Notes under the pieces: model-generated
Told to the model about the DNA's origin: nothing
Seen by the model: only the letters and a program-made list of their open reading frames with translations
Database searches by the model: none
Part shown: positions 52,065-60,901 of the stretch, piece by piece
How the letters are laid out: every line of letters begins with the position of its first letter
How positions within the stretch are numbered: position 1 is the stretch's first letter
Assembly: GCA_016720565.1 (NCBI GenBank)
Contig: JADKKJ010000001.1
Coordinates: 868,001-932,000 of the forward strand
Origin: Chitinophagaceae bacterium
Lineage (GTDB): Bacteria > Bacteroidota > Bacteroidia > Chitinophagales > Chitinophagaceae
DNA length: 64,000 bases
Direction of reading: 5' to 3'
Translations under genes and position numbers: made by a program

Positions 52065-54090
52065 CCCGCAAACTATCTGCCCTGAACATTTTATCTCCTG
52101 CTTTCACATTGAAGGTGGAATAGAATTCATCCACATCCACAAATGGGCCATTCACCCTGTATTTGGCAGGGGAGTGCACATCTGTGAGCAATTGATTGCG
52201 CAGCGATTCTTCGCGGGTATGTCCCAACCAGCCTAAGGCATAACCCAGAAAATATCTTTTCATGGGTGTAAGGCCTGCAACGGTCTTATTTGCTTTGTAT
52301 TCTGCTGTTTTCTTATAGGCATCAATTCCAAGCAGGATTCCTCCCAGGTCAGCGATATTCTCGCCAGTGGTGGCCTTGCCATTAATATGGTATCCTGGTA
52401 CCGGCTCGTATTCGTTGAACTGGCGAATAATGTATTCGGCCCTTTTGTTAAACTCCTTTTCATCATTTGCCGTCCACCAGCTAACCAGGTTGCCTTTGGC
52501 ATCAAATTGCCGGCCTTCATCATCAAAACCATGGGTGATCTCGTGGCCAATGGTAGAGGCGCCTGCATATCCATATACTGTAGCATCATCCAATTCTTCA
52601 TCGCGGTAGCCGGGAACAGTGAATATTCCTGCAGGTAACACGATCTCGTTATTGGAAGCATTGTAATAAGCGTTATAGGTTTGAGGGGTCATATCCCATT
52701 CGTCACGATCCACCGGCTTACCCAATTTGTTCACGTTATAATTATGCCAGAAAATATTCGCGTTCATCAGGTTCTTTACATAAGATTCACGGCCCACTTC
52801 AAGTGCTGAAAAATCTTTCCATTTTTCCGGATAGCCAACTTTCTTTTTCATAGATGCCAGCTTCGCATAGGCTTTTTGCTTGGTGCTGTCACCCATCCAC
52901 GAAAGATTGGATATCCTGTCTTTAAGTGCGGCGCGAATGGCCTCCACCATATCCTCATATCTCTTCTTCGCAGTTTCATTGAAGAACTCCTTTACATAAA
53001 GTTTACCCAGCAATTCGCCCATAGCATTTTCTTCACTGGAGATCGCCCTTTTCCAACGGGCTCTTCTAACTTTTGCGCCGCTGAATAATTTAGAGAAATT
53101 AAAGGCTGCTGCTCCAAAACGATCGGGCAAGGCCCCTGACATATCCGTGACCAGGTTGAATTTTAAATAACTTTTCCAGTCAGCAATAGGTACAGTTCTA
53201 AGCACTCCATCCAGCGCTTTAAAGAACTCCGGTTGTCCAACGATCAGGGAATCGATGCCTTTGATACCTGTGATAGACAGGTAATTTGTCCAGTCGATAG
53301 CCGAGCTTAATTTACTCAGGTCTGCAATGGCCATTTTATTATAATTGCGATAAGGATCGCGAAGGTCTTCCAGTTTCCGACTGGCAGCCGCCAGTTTGGT
53401 TTCCAGCGCCATGATATTCTTTGCTGCAGTGCCTGCGCTTACGGAATCATCTCCACTCATGGTTAAGATAGTCCTGATATACTTCACATATTCTGCCCTG
53501 ATATTTTTTGTAGTGGAATCATCCCTGAAATAATATTCCCGTTGAGGAAGTCCCAGGCCACCCTGCCATAATTTATAGATCATTACTTCACTGTTCTTAT
53601 CATCCTGGGAAACAAAATCACTGAACAAGGTAGAGGAGCCGGCTTTTTTTAATTCCGCGGATGTACTGAGCAATGATTTAAGGTCAGTGATGGCATTGAT
53701 CCTGTCAAACCATGACTGCAAAGGTCTTAACCCGTCTGCTTCGATCCTGGCGCTGTCCATGGCTGTTGACCAATAATCACCAATTTTCTGCTCGGCGCTG
53801 CCTTTGGTTGCATTTGTTTTGGCGGCATTCTCGCTGATCTCGCGTAACCTTCTCAGGTTTTCTTCTATTACCAGGTTTCCAATTCCCCAGCTGGATTGCT
53901 CTTCCGGAATCGGATTTTTAGCGATCCAACCTCCGTTTGCGTACTGAAAAAAGTCCTCCGCTGGATTGGCGGTTGTATCCAGGTTAACGGCCAGGGCATC
54001 CGGCTTATCCGATGCATCCTTGGTAGAGGTCTTACAGGAATAAACGGTCAAAAGCAGGGAAACAGCAATTAAGGAGAGGTATCTGGGCAT
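52051..54090 (-). CDS. M13 family metalloendopeptidase lipoprotein
   Basis: A 679-residue neprilysin/PepO-like zinc peptidase. The lipobox LLLTVYSC gives Cys19, so it is an envelope lipoprotein. The start of the mature part has NLDTTANPAEDFFQYANGGW, the classic M13 N-terminal motif. IGHEITHGFDDEGRQFD near residue 512 carries HExxH, and GENIADLGGI near residue 575 supplies the third ligand Glu. It would cleave oligopeptides outside the cytoplasm. Confidence 0.93.
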   Translation of the reverse strand: MPRYLSLIAVSLLLTVYSCKTSTKDASDKPDALAVNLDTTANPAEDFFQYANGGWIAKNPIPEEQSSWGIGNLVIEENLRRLREISENAAKTNATKGSAEQKIGDYWSTAMDSARIEADGLRPLQSWFDRINAITDLKSLLSTSAELKKAGSSTLFSDFVSQDDKNSEVMIYKLWQGGLGLPQREYYFRDDSTTKNIRAEYVKYIRTILTMSGDDSVSAGTAAKNIMALETKLAAASRKLEDLRDPYRNYNKMAIADLSKLSSAIDWTNYLSITGIKGIDSLIVGQPEFFKALDGVLRTVPIADWKSYLKFNLVTDMSGALPDRFGAAAFNFSKLFSGAKVRRARWKRAISSEENAMGELLGKLYVKEFFNETAKKRYEDMVEAIRAALKDRISNLSWMGDSTKQKAYAKLASMKKKVGYPEKWKDFSALEVGRESYVKNLMNANIFWHNYNVNKLGKPVDRDEWDMTPQTYNAYYNASNNEIVLPAGIFTVPGYRDEELDDATVYGYAGASTIGHEITHGFDDEGRQFDAKGNLVSWWTANDEKEFNKRAEYIIRQFNEYEPVPGYHINGKATTGENIADLGGILLGIDAYKKTAEYKANKTVAGLTPMKRYFLGYALGWLGHTREESLRNQLLTDVHSPAKYRVNGPFVDVDEFYSTFNVKAGDKMFRADSLRVRIW

Positions 54091-54238
54091 AGTTCCATTT
54101 TAAGGTTCAGTATAAAAATAATTAAAACCCAGTATCAGGAAAGAATATTTGATGAACGGGTGGGCCTCAAATGTGCAGGGTTTCTGTTGAATTAAGCGTG
54201 AAACACTGAACCTTTCCATTTAATCCATTCCGGGCTCG

Positions 54239-54246
54239 TAATTTTG
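54239..54246 (+). promoter_or_regulatory. -7 promoter box TAATTTTG before the UbiD-family gene
   Basis: Exact TAnnTTTG match 16 nt before the ATG at 54263. Confidence 0.55.
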
Positions 54247-54262
54247 CCTTACAATATTAAGA

Positions 54263-56173
54263 ATGGCCTGGAAGAATCAACAAGAATTTATTGAAGCCCT
54301 GGAGAAACAGGGTGAGCTGCTCCGAATAAGTGCTTATGTGGATCCCAAATGGGAGATCGCGGAGATCACCGACCGAATAAGCAAATCGGGCAATGGGGGA
54401 AAGGCCCTGCTTTTTGAAAACACGGGGTATGAATTTCCTGTTCTGATGAATGCCTATGGATCAGAAAAAAGAATGTGCATGGCCCTGGGGGTGGATCATC
54501 TTGATGATGTGGCCCGCCAGATCGAAGGACTTTTCCATTTATTATCCTCTCCCAAAGAAGGCATACTGGACAAACTCAAGATGTTGCCCATGCTGGGACA
54601 GTTCGCCAGTTGGATGCCAAAAGTAAAAAGCGGAAAGGGCGCCTGCCAGGAAGTAGTGATGAAAGAACCTGATATCACCAAATTACCGGTGATCACCTGC
54701 TGGCCTAAAGACGGTGGACCGTTTGTTACCCTTCCCATCATTCATACAAAAGATCCGTTGAGCGGAAGCCGCAATGTGGGCATGTACCGAATGCAGGTAT
54801 TCGGTCCAGCATTAACAGGTATGCACTGGCATAAGCATAAGGTATCTGCCAAACATTTCGCAGAATATAAAAAACTCAATAAAAAAATGCCGGTAGCCGT
54901 AGCCCTGGGTGGAGATCCGGTCTATGCCTATTCAGCCACTGCGCCCCTGCCTGAAAATGTAGATGAGTATATGCTTGCCGGATTTCTTCGTAAGAAAAAA
55001 GTGGAACTGGTAAAATGTATCAGTCAGCCGGAAGTTGAAGTACCAGCAGATGCCGATTTTATCATTGAGGGTTATGTGGACCCGTCAGAAGAACTTATCT
55101 GGGAAGGTCCTTTCGGCGACCATACCGGGTATTATTCATTGCCCGATTGGTATCCCCGTTTTCATATCACTGCCATTACGCATAAAAAACAAGCGGTATA
55201 TCCGGCTACGATCGTAGGTATCCCTCCGCAGGAAGATGCCTGGCTGGGGAAAGCAACCGAAAGAATATTTTTAGCACCAATAAAAATGACCATGATCCCT
55301 GAGATCGCCGATATGGATATGCCGGTTGAAGGGGTATTCCATAACCTGGTGATCACAAAGATCAAAAAAGAATATGCAGGCCAGGGACAGAAAGTAATGA
55401 ATGCCATGTGGGGTGCCGGCCAAATGATGTTCAATAAGATCCTTATTCTTTCCGATGGAGAACAGAAGATCCAGGAATATGAGGACCTGGCACGATATCT
55501 TTTCAATAACCTGAACCCTGCCACCGATATTTATTTCTCTACTGGTCCTATGGATGTACTGGATCATAGTTGCAGCAAACTTGGATTCGGCGGCAAAATG
55601 TGCATTGACGGAACAAAAAAAATGTACGAGGAACTGGATGATACCTATGCCCCGGTGAAAGTTCCCATTGCCTGGAAAGCTGGATTTTTGAAACAACATT
55701 TCCCTGAAATTGAATCCGTAAACAGCTGCCTGGTTGAAAAAGCCATTGCCTGCCTGGTGATATCTGTAAAAAAGAACAGGAAGGGGCATATTGCCGAACT
55801 GCATGAGGCCATTTGTTCCTTACCGGAAATGGCACCCATCAAAATGATCCTGTATGTAGAACATACGGTGGATGCCAGCGATCTTACAGTAGCACTATGG
55901 CGGTTTTGCAATAACCTGGATCCTGCACGCGATAAATATTTATACAGGGATGGCGATTCCGCCTACCGTGCCTGTTTAGGGTTGGATGGCACCAGGAAGA
56001 CAAAAGAGCTGGATAATTTCCAGCGTGATTGGCCCAATATCATTGTTGCCAATGAAGAAACGATTGAATCAGTAGATAAAAAATGGAAGTCATTGGGAAT
56101 AGGCGGGTTTATTCCATCGCCATCGCTTAAATTTAAAGGACAGATGTACGGTGAAGAAGCCGTGGTCAGTTAA
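54263..56173 (+). CDS. UbiD family decarboxylase
   Basis: A 636-residue prenylated-FMN-dependent (de)carboxylase. The cofactor region shows SRNVGMYRMQ, GMHWHKHK and AVALGGDPV; the catalytic acid region shows IWEGPFGDHTGYY. FGGKMCIDGTKK is in the C-terminal part. It is longer than E. coli UbiD (about 497 residues), with extra sequence in the C-terminal third. Relatives in Bacteroidota are often labelled menaquinone biosynthesis decarboxylase, but the substrate is not known. UbiX, which makes the cofactor, is not in the window. An ATP-grasp gene follows after only 5 bases. Confidence 0.88.
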   Translation: MAWKNQQEFIEALEKQGELLRISAYVDPKWEIAEITDRISKSGNGGKALLFENTGYEFPVLMNAYGSEKRMCMALGVDHLDDVARQIEGLFHLLSSPKEGILDKLKMLPMLGQFASWMPKVKSGKGACQEVVMKEPDITKLPVITCWPKDGGPFVTLPIIHTKDPLSGSRNVGMYRMQVFGPALTGMHWHKHKVSAKHFAEYKKLNKKMPVAVALGGDPVYAYSATAPLPENVDEYMLAGFLRKKKVELVKCISQPEVEVPADADFIIEGYVDPSEELIWEGPFGDHTGYYSLPDWYPRFHITAITHKKQAVYPATIVGIPPQEDAWLGKATERIFLAPIKMTMIPEIADMDMPVEGVFHNLVITKIKKEYAGQGQKVMNAMWGAGQMMFNKILILSDGEQKIQEYEDLARYLFNNLNPATDIYFSTGPMDVLDHSCSKLGFGGKMCIDGTKKMYEELDDTYAPVKVPIAWKAGFLKQHFPEIESVNSCLVEKAIACLVISVKKNRKGHIAELHEAICSLPEMAPIKMILYVEHTVDASDLTVALWRFCNNLDPARDKYLYRDGDSAYRACLGLDGTRKTKELDNFQRDWPNIIVANEETIESVDKKWKSLGIGGFIPSPSLKFKGQMYGEEAVVS

Positions 56174-56178
56174 TCATT

Positions 56179-57219
56179 ATGCCGCAACCATCCATTCATG
56201 TGCTGATGACAGGTGCCGGAGCACCCGGTGCACCCGGAATTTTAAAATGCCTTCGGCAGGAAAAGGATTGGACCATTACCCTTGCGGATGCGGATGCGGA
56301 AGCAAAAGGAAAATTCCTGCATGACCGTTTTTTCCAGATACCACCTGCTAATGCGCCGCTGTTCATTCAAAGTCTGCTCGAGCTTTGCGAAAAAAATAAG
56401 ATAAATGTCATTCTTCCCCTGGTGACAAAGGAATTGATCCCACTGGCCCTGCACAAGGAGGATTTTGAAAAAAAGGGTATCCATGTTTTGGTATCCGCTG
56501 CCTCCTCACTGGAAATAGCTAATGATAAAGGAAAAACTTTTCAATTCCTTGAATGGAGAGGAGTGGTTATTCCCTCATTCAGGATAGTGGAAAATTTGGA
56601 ACAGTTTACGGAGGCGGTGAAAGAGTTAGGATATCCAGAAAAAGAAATATGCTTTAAGCCCTGCGTATCTAATGGAAGCCGTGGTTTTCGTATCCTATCG
56701 GGAAAGATGAATGAATTGGACCTGCTTTTTAATTATAAACCAAGTGCAGGATATATTCAGCCAGACGAAGCCAGGAGAATACTGGCATCAGGTAAATTCC
56801 CCGAACTTTTGCTGATGGAATATTTGCCGGGAGATGAATATTCCGTGGATTGCCTGGCCGATCATGGCGCAACCGTATTGGCAGTTCCAAGGCTACGGAA
56901 AAAAATGATCAATGGTATAAGTGTGGAGGGAGAGATCATACAGGACCACCTGATCATGGAGTACTGCCGGCAGATCATTGCAGCTCTCCAATTACATGGT
57001 AACATTGGAATTCAGGTAAAGCGATCCGCCAGTGGCATCCCTTTATTATTGGAGATAAACCCCAGGGTACAGGGAACCATTTCGGCCTGCCTGGGCGCCG
57101 GTGTCAATCTGCCAGTATTGGCCATCAGGCAGGTAATGGGAATTGGTACGGATCCCACTGGGATCCCAATAAAATGGGGAACGCGGTTTTCCCGGTATTG
57201 GGAAGATGTCTTTCATTAA
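56179..57219 (+). CDS. ATP-grasp family protein
   Basis: A 346-residue protein. The N-terminus (HVLMTGAGAPGAPGILKCL) is a glycine-rich Rossmann-like pre-ATP-grasp domain. The ATP-grasp body has ICFKPCVSNGSRGFRIL (ATP-binding Lys and loop), LLLMEYLPGDEYSVDCL and PLLLEINPRVQGTISAC (metal-binding Glu and Asn). This resembles PylC and carbamoyl-phosphate-synthase-type ligases. The reaction would be an ATP-dependent carboxylate-amine or similar ligation; substrate unknown. It starts 5 bases after the UbiD-type gene, so the two are one operon and may act in one pathway. Confidence 0.85.
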   Translation: MPQPSIHVLMTGAGAPGAPGILKCLRQEKDWTITLADADAEAKGKFLHDRFFQIPPANAPLFIQSLLELCEKNKINVILPLVTKELIPLALHKEDFEKKGIHVLVSAASSLEIANDKGKTFQFLEWRGVVIPSFRIVENLEQFTEAVKELGYPEKEICFKPCVSNGSRGFRILSGKMNELDLLFNYKPSAGYIQPDEARRILASGKFPELLLMEYLPGDEYSVDCLADHGATVLAVPRLRKKMINGISVEGEIIQDHLIMEYCRQIIAALQLHGNIGIQVKRSASGIPLLLEINPRVQGTISACLGAGVNLPVLAIRQVMGIGTDPTGIPIKWGTRFSRYWEDVFH

Positions 57220-57284
57220 TGACAGGCAGTCAGTAGTTTTTTTCTGGTCAGTTATTTGTTGTTATTTTTCCCAATTATCAACGC

Positions 57285-58181
57285 ATGAAAAAAATAAACG
57301 CCTTATTGCTGGCAGGATTGGTAAGCCTTGGCGCCTTAGCCCAGTCGCCTGTAAATACTTTATTATGGAAAGTGACAGGAAAGGACCTGGTGAATCCAAG
57401 TTACCTGTATGGCACCATCCATATGATCTGTTCTGATGATGCCGCATTAAGTGCCAATTTCCAGAAAGCGATCAGGGATTGTGAGGAAGTCTATTTTGAA
57501 GTGGACCTGGATAACCTTTTTGAGATCATGGGCGCCATGAATCAAATGAAAATGAAAGGGGACACCACGTTAAAAGACCTTTTGAATGAAACAGATTACT
57601 CAAAGGTGAAAGAATATTTTGAGAGCAAGGGTTCGCTGCTTCCCTTTTCAATGCTGGAAACGTTTAAACCAATGCTGGCCGCATCAACGCTTGAACAGGG
57701 GTCTATGCCCTGTGAAAAGACCACGATGATGGAACAGGTGATCATGCAGGAAGCAAAAAGTTCGGGTAAGAAAGTGCAGGGATTGGAGACCATGAAATAC
57801 CAGGCAGGTATTCTTGACAGTATTCCCTATAGTTACCAGGCCAGGCAACTGGTGGATTATATCAGCCAGGCCGGGCATAGTGAAGAGGACGAACAATTAA
57901 AGGCCATGTTTGAAGCTTACCGGGAGCAGGATCTGAAAAAACTTGAGACCCTGATGCTGGTAAGTGATCCGGGAATGGCCAAATTCACCGATATCTTATT
58001 GTTCCACCGGAATCGTAACTGGGTGGAAAAATTAAAACCTCTGATGAAAGAAAAATCTCTGGTAATTGCGGTGGGAGCGGGACATTTACCCGGTGAAAAA
58101 GGGGTGATCGAATTGCTTCGCAAGGAGGGTTATAAAGTGGAGCCGGTGGAAAATAAGACCAGGCCCAACAGGGAGATATAA
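57285..58181 (+). CDS. TraB/GumN family protein
   Basis: A 298-residue secreted protein with a signal peptide (1-20, LGALAQ). The family motifs are near the start, SYLYGTIHMIC (GxxH), and near the end, VIAVGAGHLPGEKGVIELL (GxxH plus downstream hydrophobics). The conserved Glu in VYFEVDLDN is also present. TraB/GumN proteins are related to Tiki-type metalloproteases and erythromycin esterase-like folds; the activity here is not known. Confidence 0.88.
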   Translation: MKKINALLLAGLVSLGALAQSPVNTLLWKVTGKDLVNPSYLYGTIHMICSDDAALSANFQKAIRDCEEVYFEVDLDNLFEIMGAMNQMKMKGDTTLKDLLNETDYSKVKEYFESKGSLLPFSMLETFKPMLAASTLEQGSMPCEKTTMMEQVIMQEAKSSGKKVQGLETMKYQAGILDSIPYSYQARQLVDYISQAGHSEEDEQLKAMFEAYREQDLKKLETLMLVSDPGMAKFTDILLFHRNRNWVEKLKPLMKEKSLVIAVGAGHLPGEKGVIELLRKEGYKVEPVENKTRPNREI

Positions 58182-58183
58182 TA

Positions 58184-58208
58184 AAACCCCGGTTCTTCAC
58201 CGGGGTTT
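58184..58208. terminator. Bidirectional terminator between TraB/GumN gene and ndk
   Basis: A 10-bp stem AAACCCCGGT/ACCGGGGTTT with loop TCTTC, between convergent genes. Confidence 0.85.
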
Positions 58209-58221
58209 CCAATTTTTTAGA

Positions 58222-58638
58222 TCAGCATTGCTCCAAACCGGAGAAAAAGAAATCTCCTTCGATCTTAGCATTTTCGTCAGAGTCACTGCCATGAACGGCA
58301 TTTTCTCCAACAGAAGCCGCGAACATTTTACGGATCGTGCCTTCTTCCGCTTTGGCAGGATCGGTGGCTCCGATCAGTTTACGAAATGATTCCACCGCAT
58401 TTTCTTTTTCAAGGATTGCAGCGATGATCGGTCCGGAACTCATGAACGCAACCAACTCACCATAGAAAGGACGGGCCTTATGTACGGCATAGAACTGGCC
58501 TGCTTTTTCAGCACTCAGGTGGATCAGTTTAAGCGCCCTAATGGCATAACCTTCTTTGATGATTCGGTCCAGGATGGCACCGGAATGACCGTTACGGAAC
58601 GCGTCCGGTTTGATCATGGTGAATGTGCGATTACTCAT
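58222..58638 (-). CDS. ndk: Nucleoside diphosphate kinase
   Basis: A 138-residue kinase that equalises nucleoside triphosphate pools through a phospho-histidine. I use the ATG at 58638 (MSNRTFTMIKPDAFRNG); upstream in-frame starts run into the divergent gene. The signature NAVHGSDSDENA carries the active-site His near residue 117. RPFYGELVAFMSSGPI is also conserved. It is divergent from the DHH phosphoesterase gene, with a 63-base gap that contains two back-to-back -7 boxes and a palindrome. Confidence 0.96.
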   Translation of the reverse strand: MSNRTFTMIKPDAFRNGHSGAILDRIIKEGYAIRALKLIHLSAEKAGQFYAVHKARPFYGELVAFMSSGPIIAAILEKENAVESFRKLIGATDPAKAEEGTIRKMFAASVGENAVHGSDSDENAKIEGDFFFSGLEQC

Positions 58639-58653
58639 ATATTGTATTTCTTG

Positions 58654-58691
58654 TTTGCGGCCGCAAAGGTAGCATTTATTGACTATCTTTG
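58654..58691. promoter_or_regulatory. Divergent promoter region with palindrome between ndk and the DHH gene
   Basis: CAAAGGTA at 58664-58671 is TACCTTTG on the minus strand (ndk). TATCTTTG at 58684-58691 serves the plus strand. TTTGCGGCCGCAAA at 58654-58667 is a perfect 14-bp palindrome overlapping the ndk box. It could be an operator or just a coincidence of the -7 TTTG with a GC-rich core. Confidence 0.6.
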
Positions 58692-58701
58692 CACCCGTTT
58701 T

Positions 58702-59709
58702 ATGAAACCAATCGAGGAAATATTTCCGCTGCCGGATACTCCAAAAAAAATAGTGATCACCACCCATCAGAAACCTGATGCGGATGCCATGGGTTCTTCC
58801 CTGGGCCTTAAGCATTTCCTGGCCCTGCAGGGGCATGAGGTGACCGTGATCTCTCCCACCAACTGGGCAGGATGGGTAAACTGGATGCCCGGCACCGAAG
58901 AGGTGATCAATTATGAAAAAGAAAAAAGCCTGGCAGAAGCTAAACTGGATGCGGCCGACTGGCTATTCTGCCTTGATTTCAATATTTTTCATCGCACCAA
59001 AACGATGACCGAAAAGCTGAAGACCGTTACCTGTACCCGGATCCTGATCGACCATCACCAGGAACCTGATACAGCATCTTTCGATTATGGGATCAGTGAT
59101 ACTTCCAAAAGTTCTACCTGTGAAATGGTATACGATTTTATCATGGCATCCGGAAAAGGAGAACTGATAAATGAAACGATCGGTGAGTGTTTATATGCAG
59201 GAGTGGTAGGGGATACCGGGTCATTCCGCTTCCCTTCCGCGAAAGCGGATGTGCACAGCATGGTGGCGCATTTAAAGAAAAAAGGACTTATTCATAGCCC
59301 GGTACACGAACAATTATTCGATAATTTTTTTGAGAACAGGTTACGTTTCATTGGCTGGGTACTGCTTCACAGAATGGAAGTGCTGTATGAATACAATACA
59401 GTGGTGATCGCCATCCCTAAATCCGACCTGTTGAAATATGAGATCAAGACCGGCGATACCGAAGGACTGGTGAACTTTCCACAAACCATCAGCGGTATTA
59501 AACTGGTGGCGCTGGTGATAGACCGTGATGAAGAGCGGAAATGGAGTTTCCGAAGCAAGGGAGATTTCGATTGCAATACATTTGCCCGTAAATATTTTGA
59601 AGGCGGCGGGCATTTCAGCGCCTCCGGAGGAAGAAGCAGCGATTCACTGGAGAAAACAGTGGAGCATTTCAAAAAAGTGATCAAAGAGAATCAGCATTTA
59701 TTACAATAA
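58702..59709 (+). CDS. DHH family phosphoesterase (NrnA-like)
   Basis: A 335-residue protein from the ATG at 58702; a longer in-frame frame upstream is antisense to ndk. ITTHQKPDADAMGSSLG supplies the first metal ligands, LFCLDFN the next, and LIDHHQEPD the DHH motif. The DHHA1 domain ends with GGGHFSASGGRSS. NrnA-type enzymes degrade very short RNAs (nanoRNA) and pAp, or cyclic dinucleotide products. The length matches NrnA. The FKBP gene follows after 11 bases, so an operon is likely. Confidence 0.9.
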   Translation: MKPIEEIFPLPDTPKKIVITTHQKPDADAMGSSLGLKHFLALQGHEVTVISPTNWAGWVNWMPGTEEVINYEKEKSLAEAKLDAADWLFCLDFNIFHRTKTMTEKLKTVTCTRILIDHHQEPDTASFDYGISDTSKSSTCEMVYDFIMASGKGELINETIGECLYAGVVGDTGSFRFPSAKADVHSMVAHLKKKGLIHSPVHEQLFDNFFENRLRFIGWVLLHRMEVLYEYNTVVIAIPKSDLLKYEIKTGDTEGLVNFPQTISGIKLVALVIDRDEERKWSFRSKGDFDCNTFARKYFEGGGHFSASGGRSSDSLEKTVEHFKKVIKENQHLLQ

Positions 59710-59720
59710 TCAATCAATTC

Positions 59721-60635
59721 ATGAACAAGTATCTGATCGTACTATTGGCAGCAGTTGCAAGCCTGGTTGCCTGTACCAACAACTCAATGAAAAAAACGGC
59801 CGGTGGCATGCCTTACAAGTTAATGCGCAGTAAGGATACACAGTCTGTATATCCCGGGGCTTATGTAAAGCTTTATGTTACCCAGAAGATCAATGACAGC
59901 GTGACCATGTCAACCGCAGATGGCATACCTGTTTATCTGTTTGTCAGCAACACCAATATCCAGAAATACGATGTTTCTGAATTATGGACCAGCCTTCATC
60001 GTGGTGACAGTGTGACCATGACCCAGATGATGGATACCTTCATCAAACGCGCACCGCAGTCAATTCCTCCACAGTTCAAAAATGGCGACCGTATCATCAC
60101 TTCCCTGAGAGTGCTGGAAGTTTTTCCAAGTGATTCAGTGGCCAAAGCAGATGAGGATAAAGAAAGAAAAAATTTTACCGCTACTGAAGGTTTGAAAATT
60201 GAGAAATACCTGGCAGAGAAAAAGATCACTGCGCAGAAAACCCCCTCAGGAGCCTATGTATCTATCACGAAAGAAGGAATAGGAAACACTGTAGATTCCG
60301 GTAAATGGATAAGTGTGAAATACACCGGCACCAGCTGGTCAGGAAGAAAATTTGACAGCAATACCGACAGCAGTTTTCATCATATGGAGCCAATGAATTT
60401 TGTACTGGGAGTTCAGCCAATGATCAAAGGATTTGATGAGGGATTGTTCTTCTTCAAAAAAGGATCAGTTGGCAGGATCTATGTCCCTTCCATGCTGGGA
60501 TATGGACCAAGTCCAAGTTCGCCGAATATCAAGCCTTATGAGGCATTGATCTTCGACCTGGAAGTATTGGATGTACAGGATAAGGCGCCAGTCGTAGCAC
60601 CGCCTCCACCTCCTCCGCCTGCTCCAAAAAAATAA
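59721..60635 (+). CDS. FKBP-type peptidyl-prolyl isomerase lipoprotein
   Basis: A 304-residue protein with lipobox ASLVAC (Cys18). The C-terminal FKBP domain (about 185-285) shows WISVKYTGTSWSGRKFDSN, MIKGFDEGLFFFKKGS and YVPSMLGYG, so the catalytic pocket aromatic residues appear intact. The N-terminal half (about 25-170) is an additional FKBP-like or helical region with KLYVTQKINDSVTMST. The C-terminus is a short proline run ending in PKK. It would help folding of envelope proteins. Confidence 0.88.
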   Translation: MNKYLIVLLAAVASLVACTNNSMKKTAGGMPYKLMRSKDTQSVYPGAYVKLYVTQKINDSVTMSTADGIPVYLFVSNTNIQKYDVSELWTSLHRGDSVTMTQMMDTFIKRAPQSIPPQFKNGDRIITSLRVLEVFPSDSVAKADEDKERKNFTATEGLKIEKYLAEKKITAQKTPSGAYVSITKEGIGNTVDSGKWISVKYTGTSWSGRKFDSNTDSSFHHMEPMNFVLGVQPMIKGFDEGLFFFKKGSVGRIYVPSMLGYGPSPSSPNIKPYEALIFDLEVLDVQDKAPVVAPPPPPPPAPKK

Positions 60636-60701
60636 AACCCAAAAACTTGATGCAACTCAATAATCAACTGGTTTAAGAGTGGCTTAAAATAAGGAACTTT
60701 G

Positions 60702-60732
60702 TACCCGTCATGAGAATGGCGGGTATTTTTTT
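60702..60732 (+). terminator. Rho-independent terminator after the FKBP gene
   Basis: A 10-bp stem TACCCGTCAT/ATGGCGGGTA with a GAGA loop, followed by seven Ts, 66 bases after the stop. Confidence 0.8.
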
Positions 60733-60797
60733 GGCAGGCTCCGTTTTTAGTCCAGCATCTTCAAAAACAACCAATTCCTTTTGGAAGACCGATCAGA

Positions 60798-60901
60798 TAC
60801 TTTTGGTGGTCTGAATAATTCACTTAACTTAGGCCAACAATGTCCAAGGTTTTGATTTCAATGTATCCCTGTGGTCCCGCGAAAGCGGGATCATTTTTTT
60901 T
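60798..60901 (+). ncRNA. Candidate small RNA between the FKBP gene and folP
   Basis: An exact -7 box TACTTTTG lies at 60798-60805, with no clear -33 element. At 60875-60890 a 6-bp stem TCCCGC/GCGGGA with a GAAA loop precedes a T-run at 60894-60901. The T-run is also the 3' end of folP on the other strand. A transcript of about 90 nt is possible. There is no recognised family and only weak support. Confidence 0.25.

Noticed and set aside
60875..60901. Terminator for folP
   Set aside because: folP runs on the minus strand, and the hairpin has no T-run in that direction. It fits a plus-strand transcript if anything.
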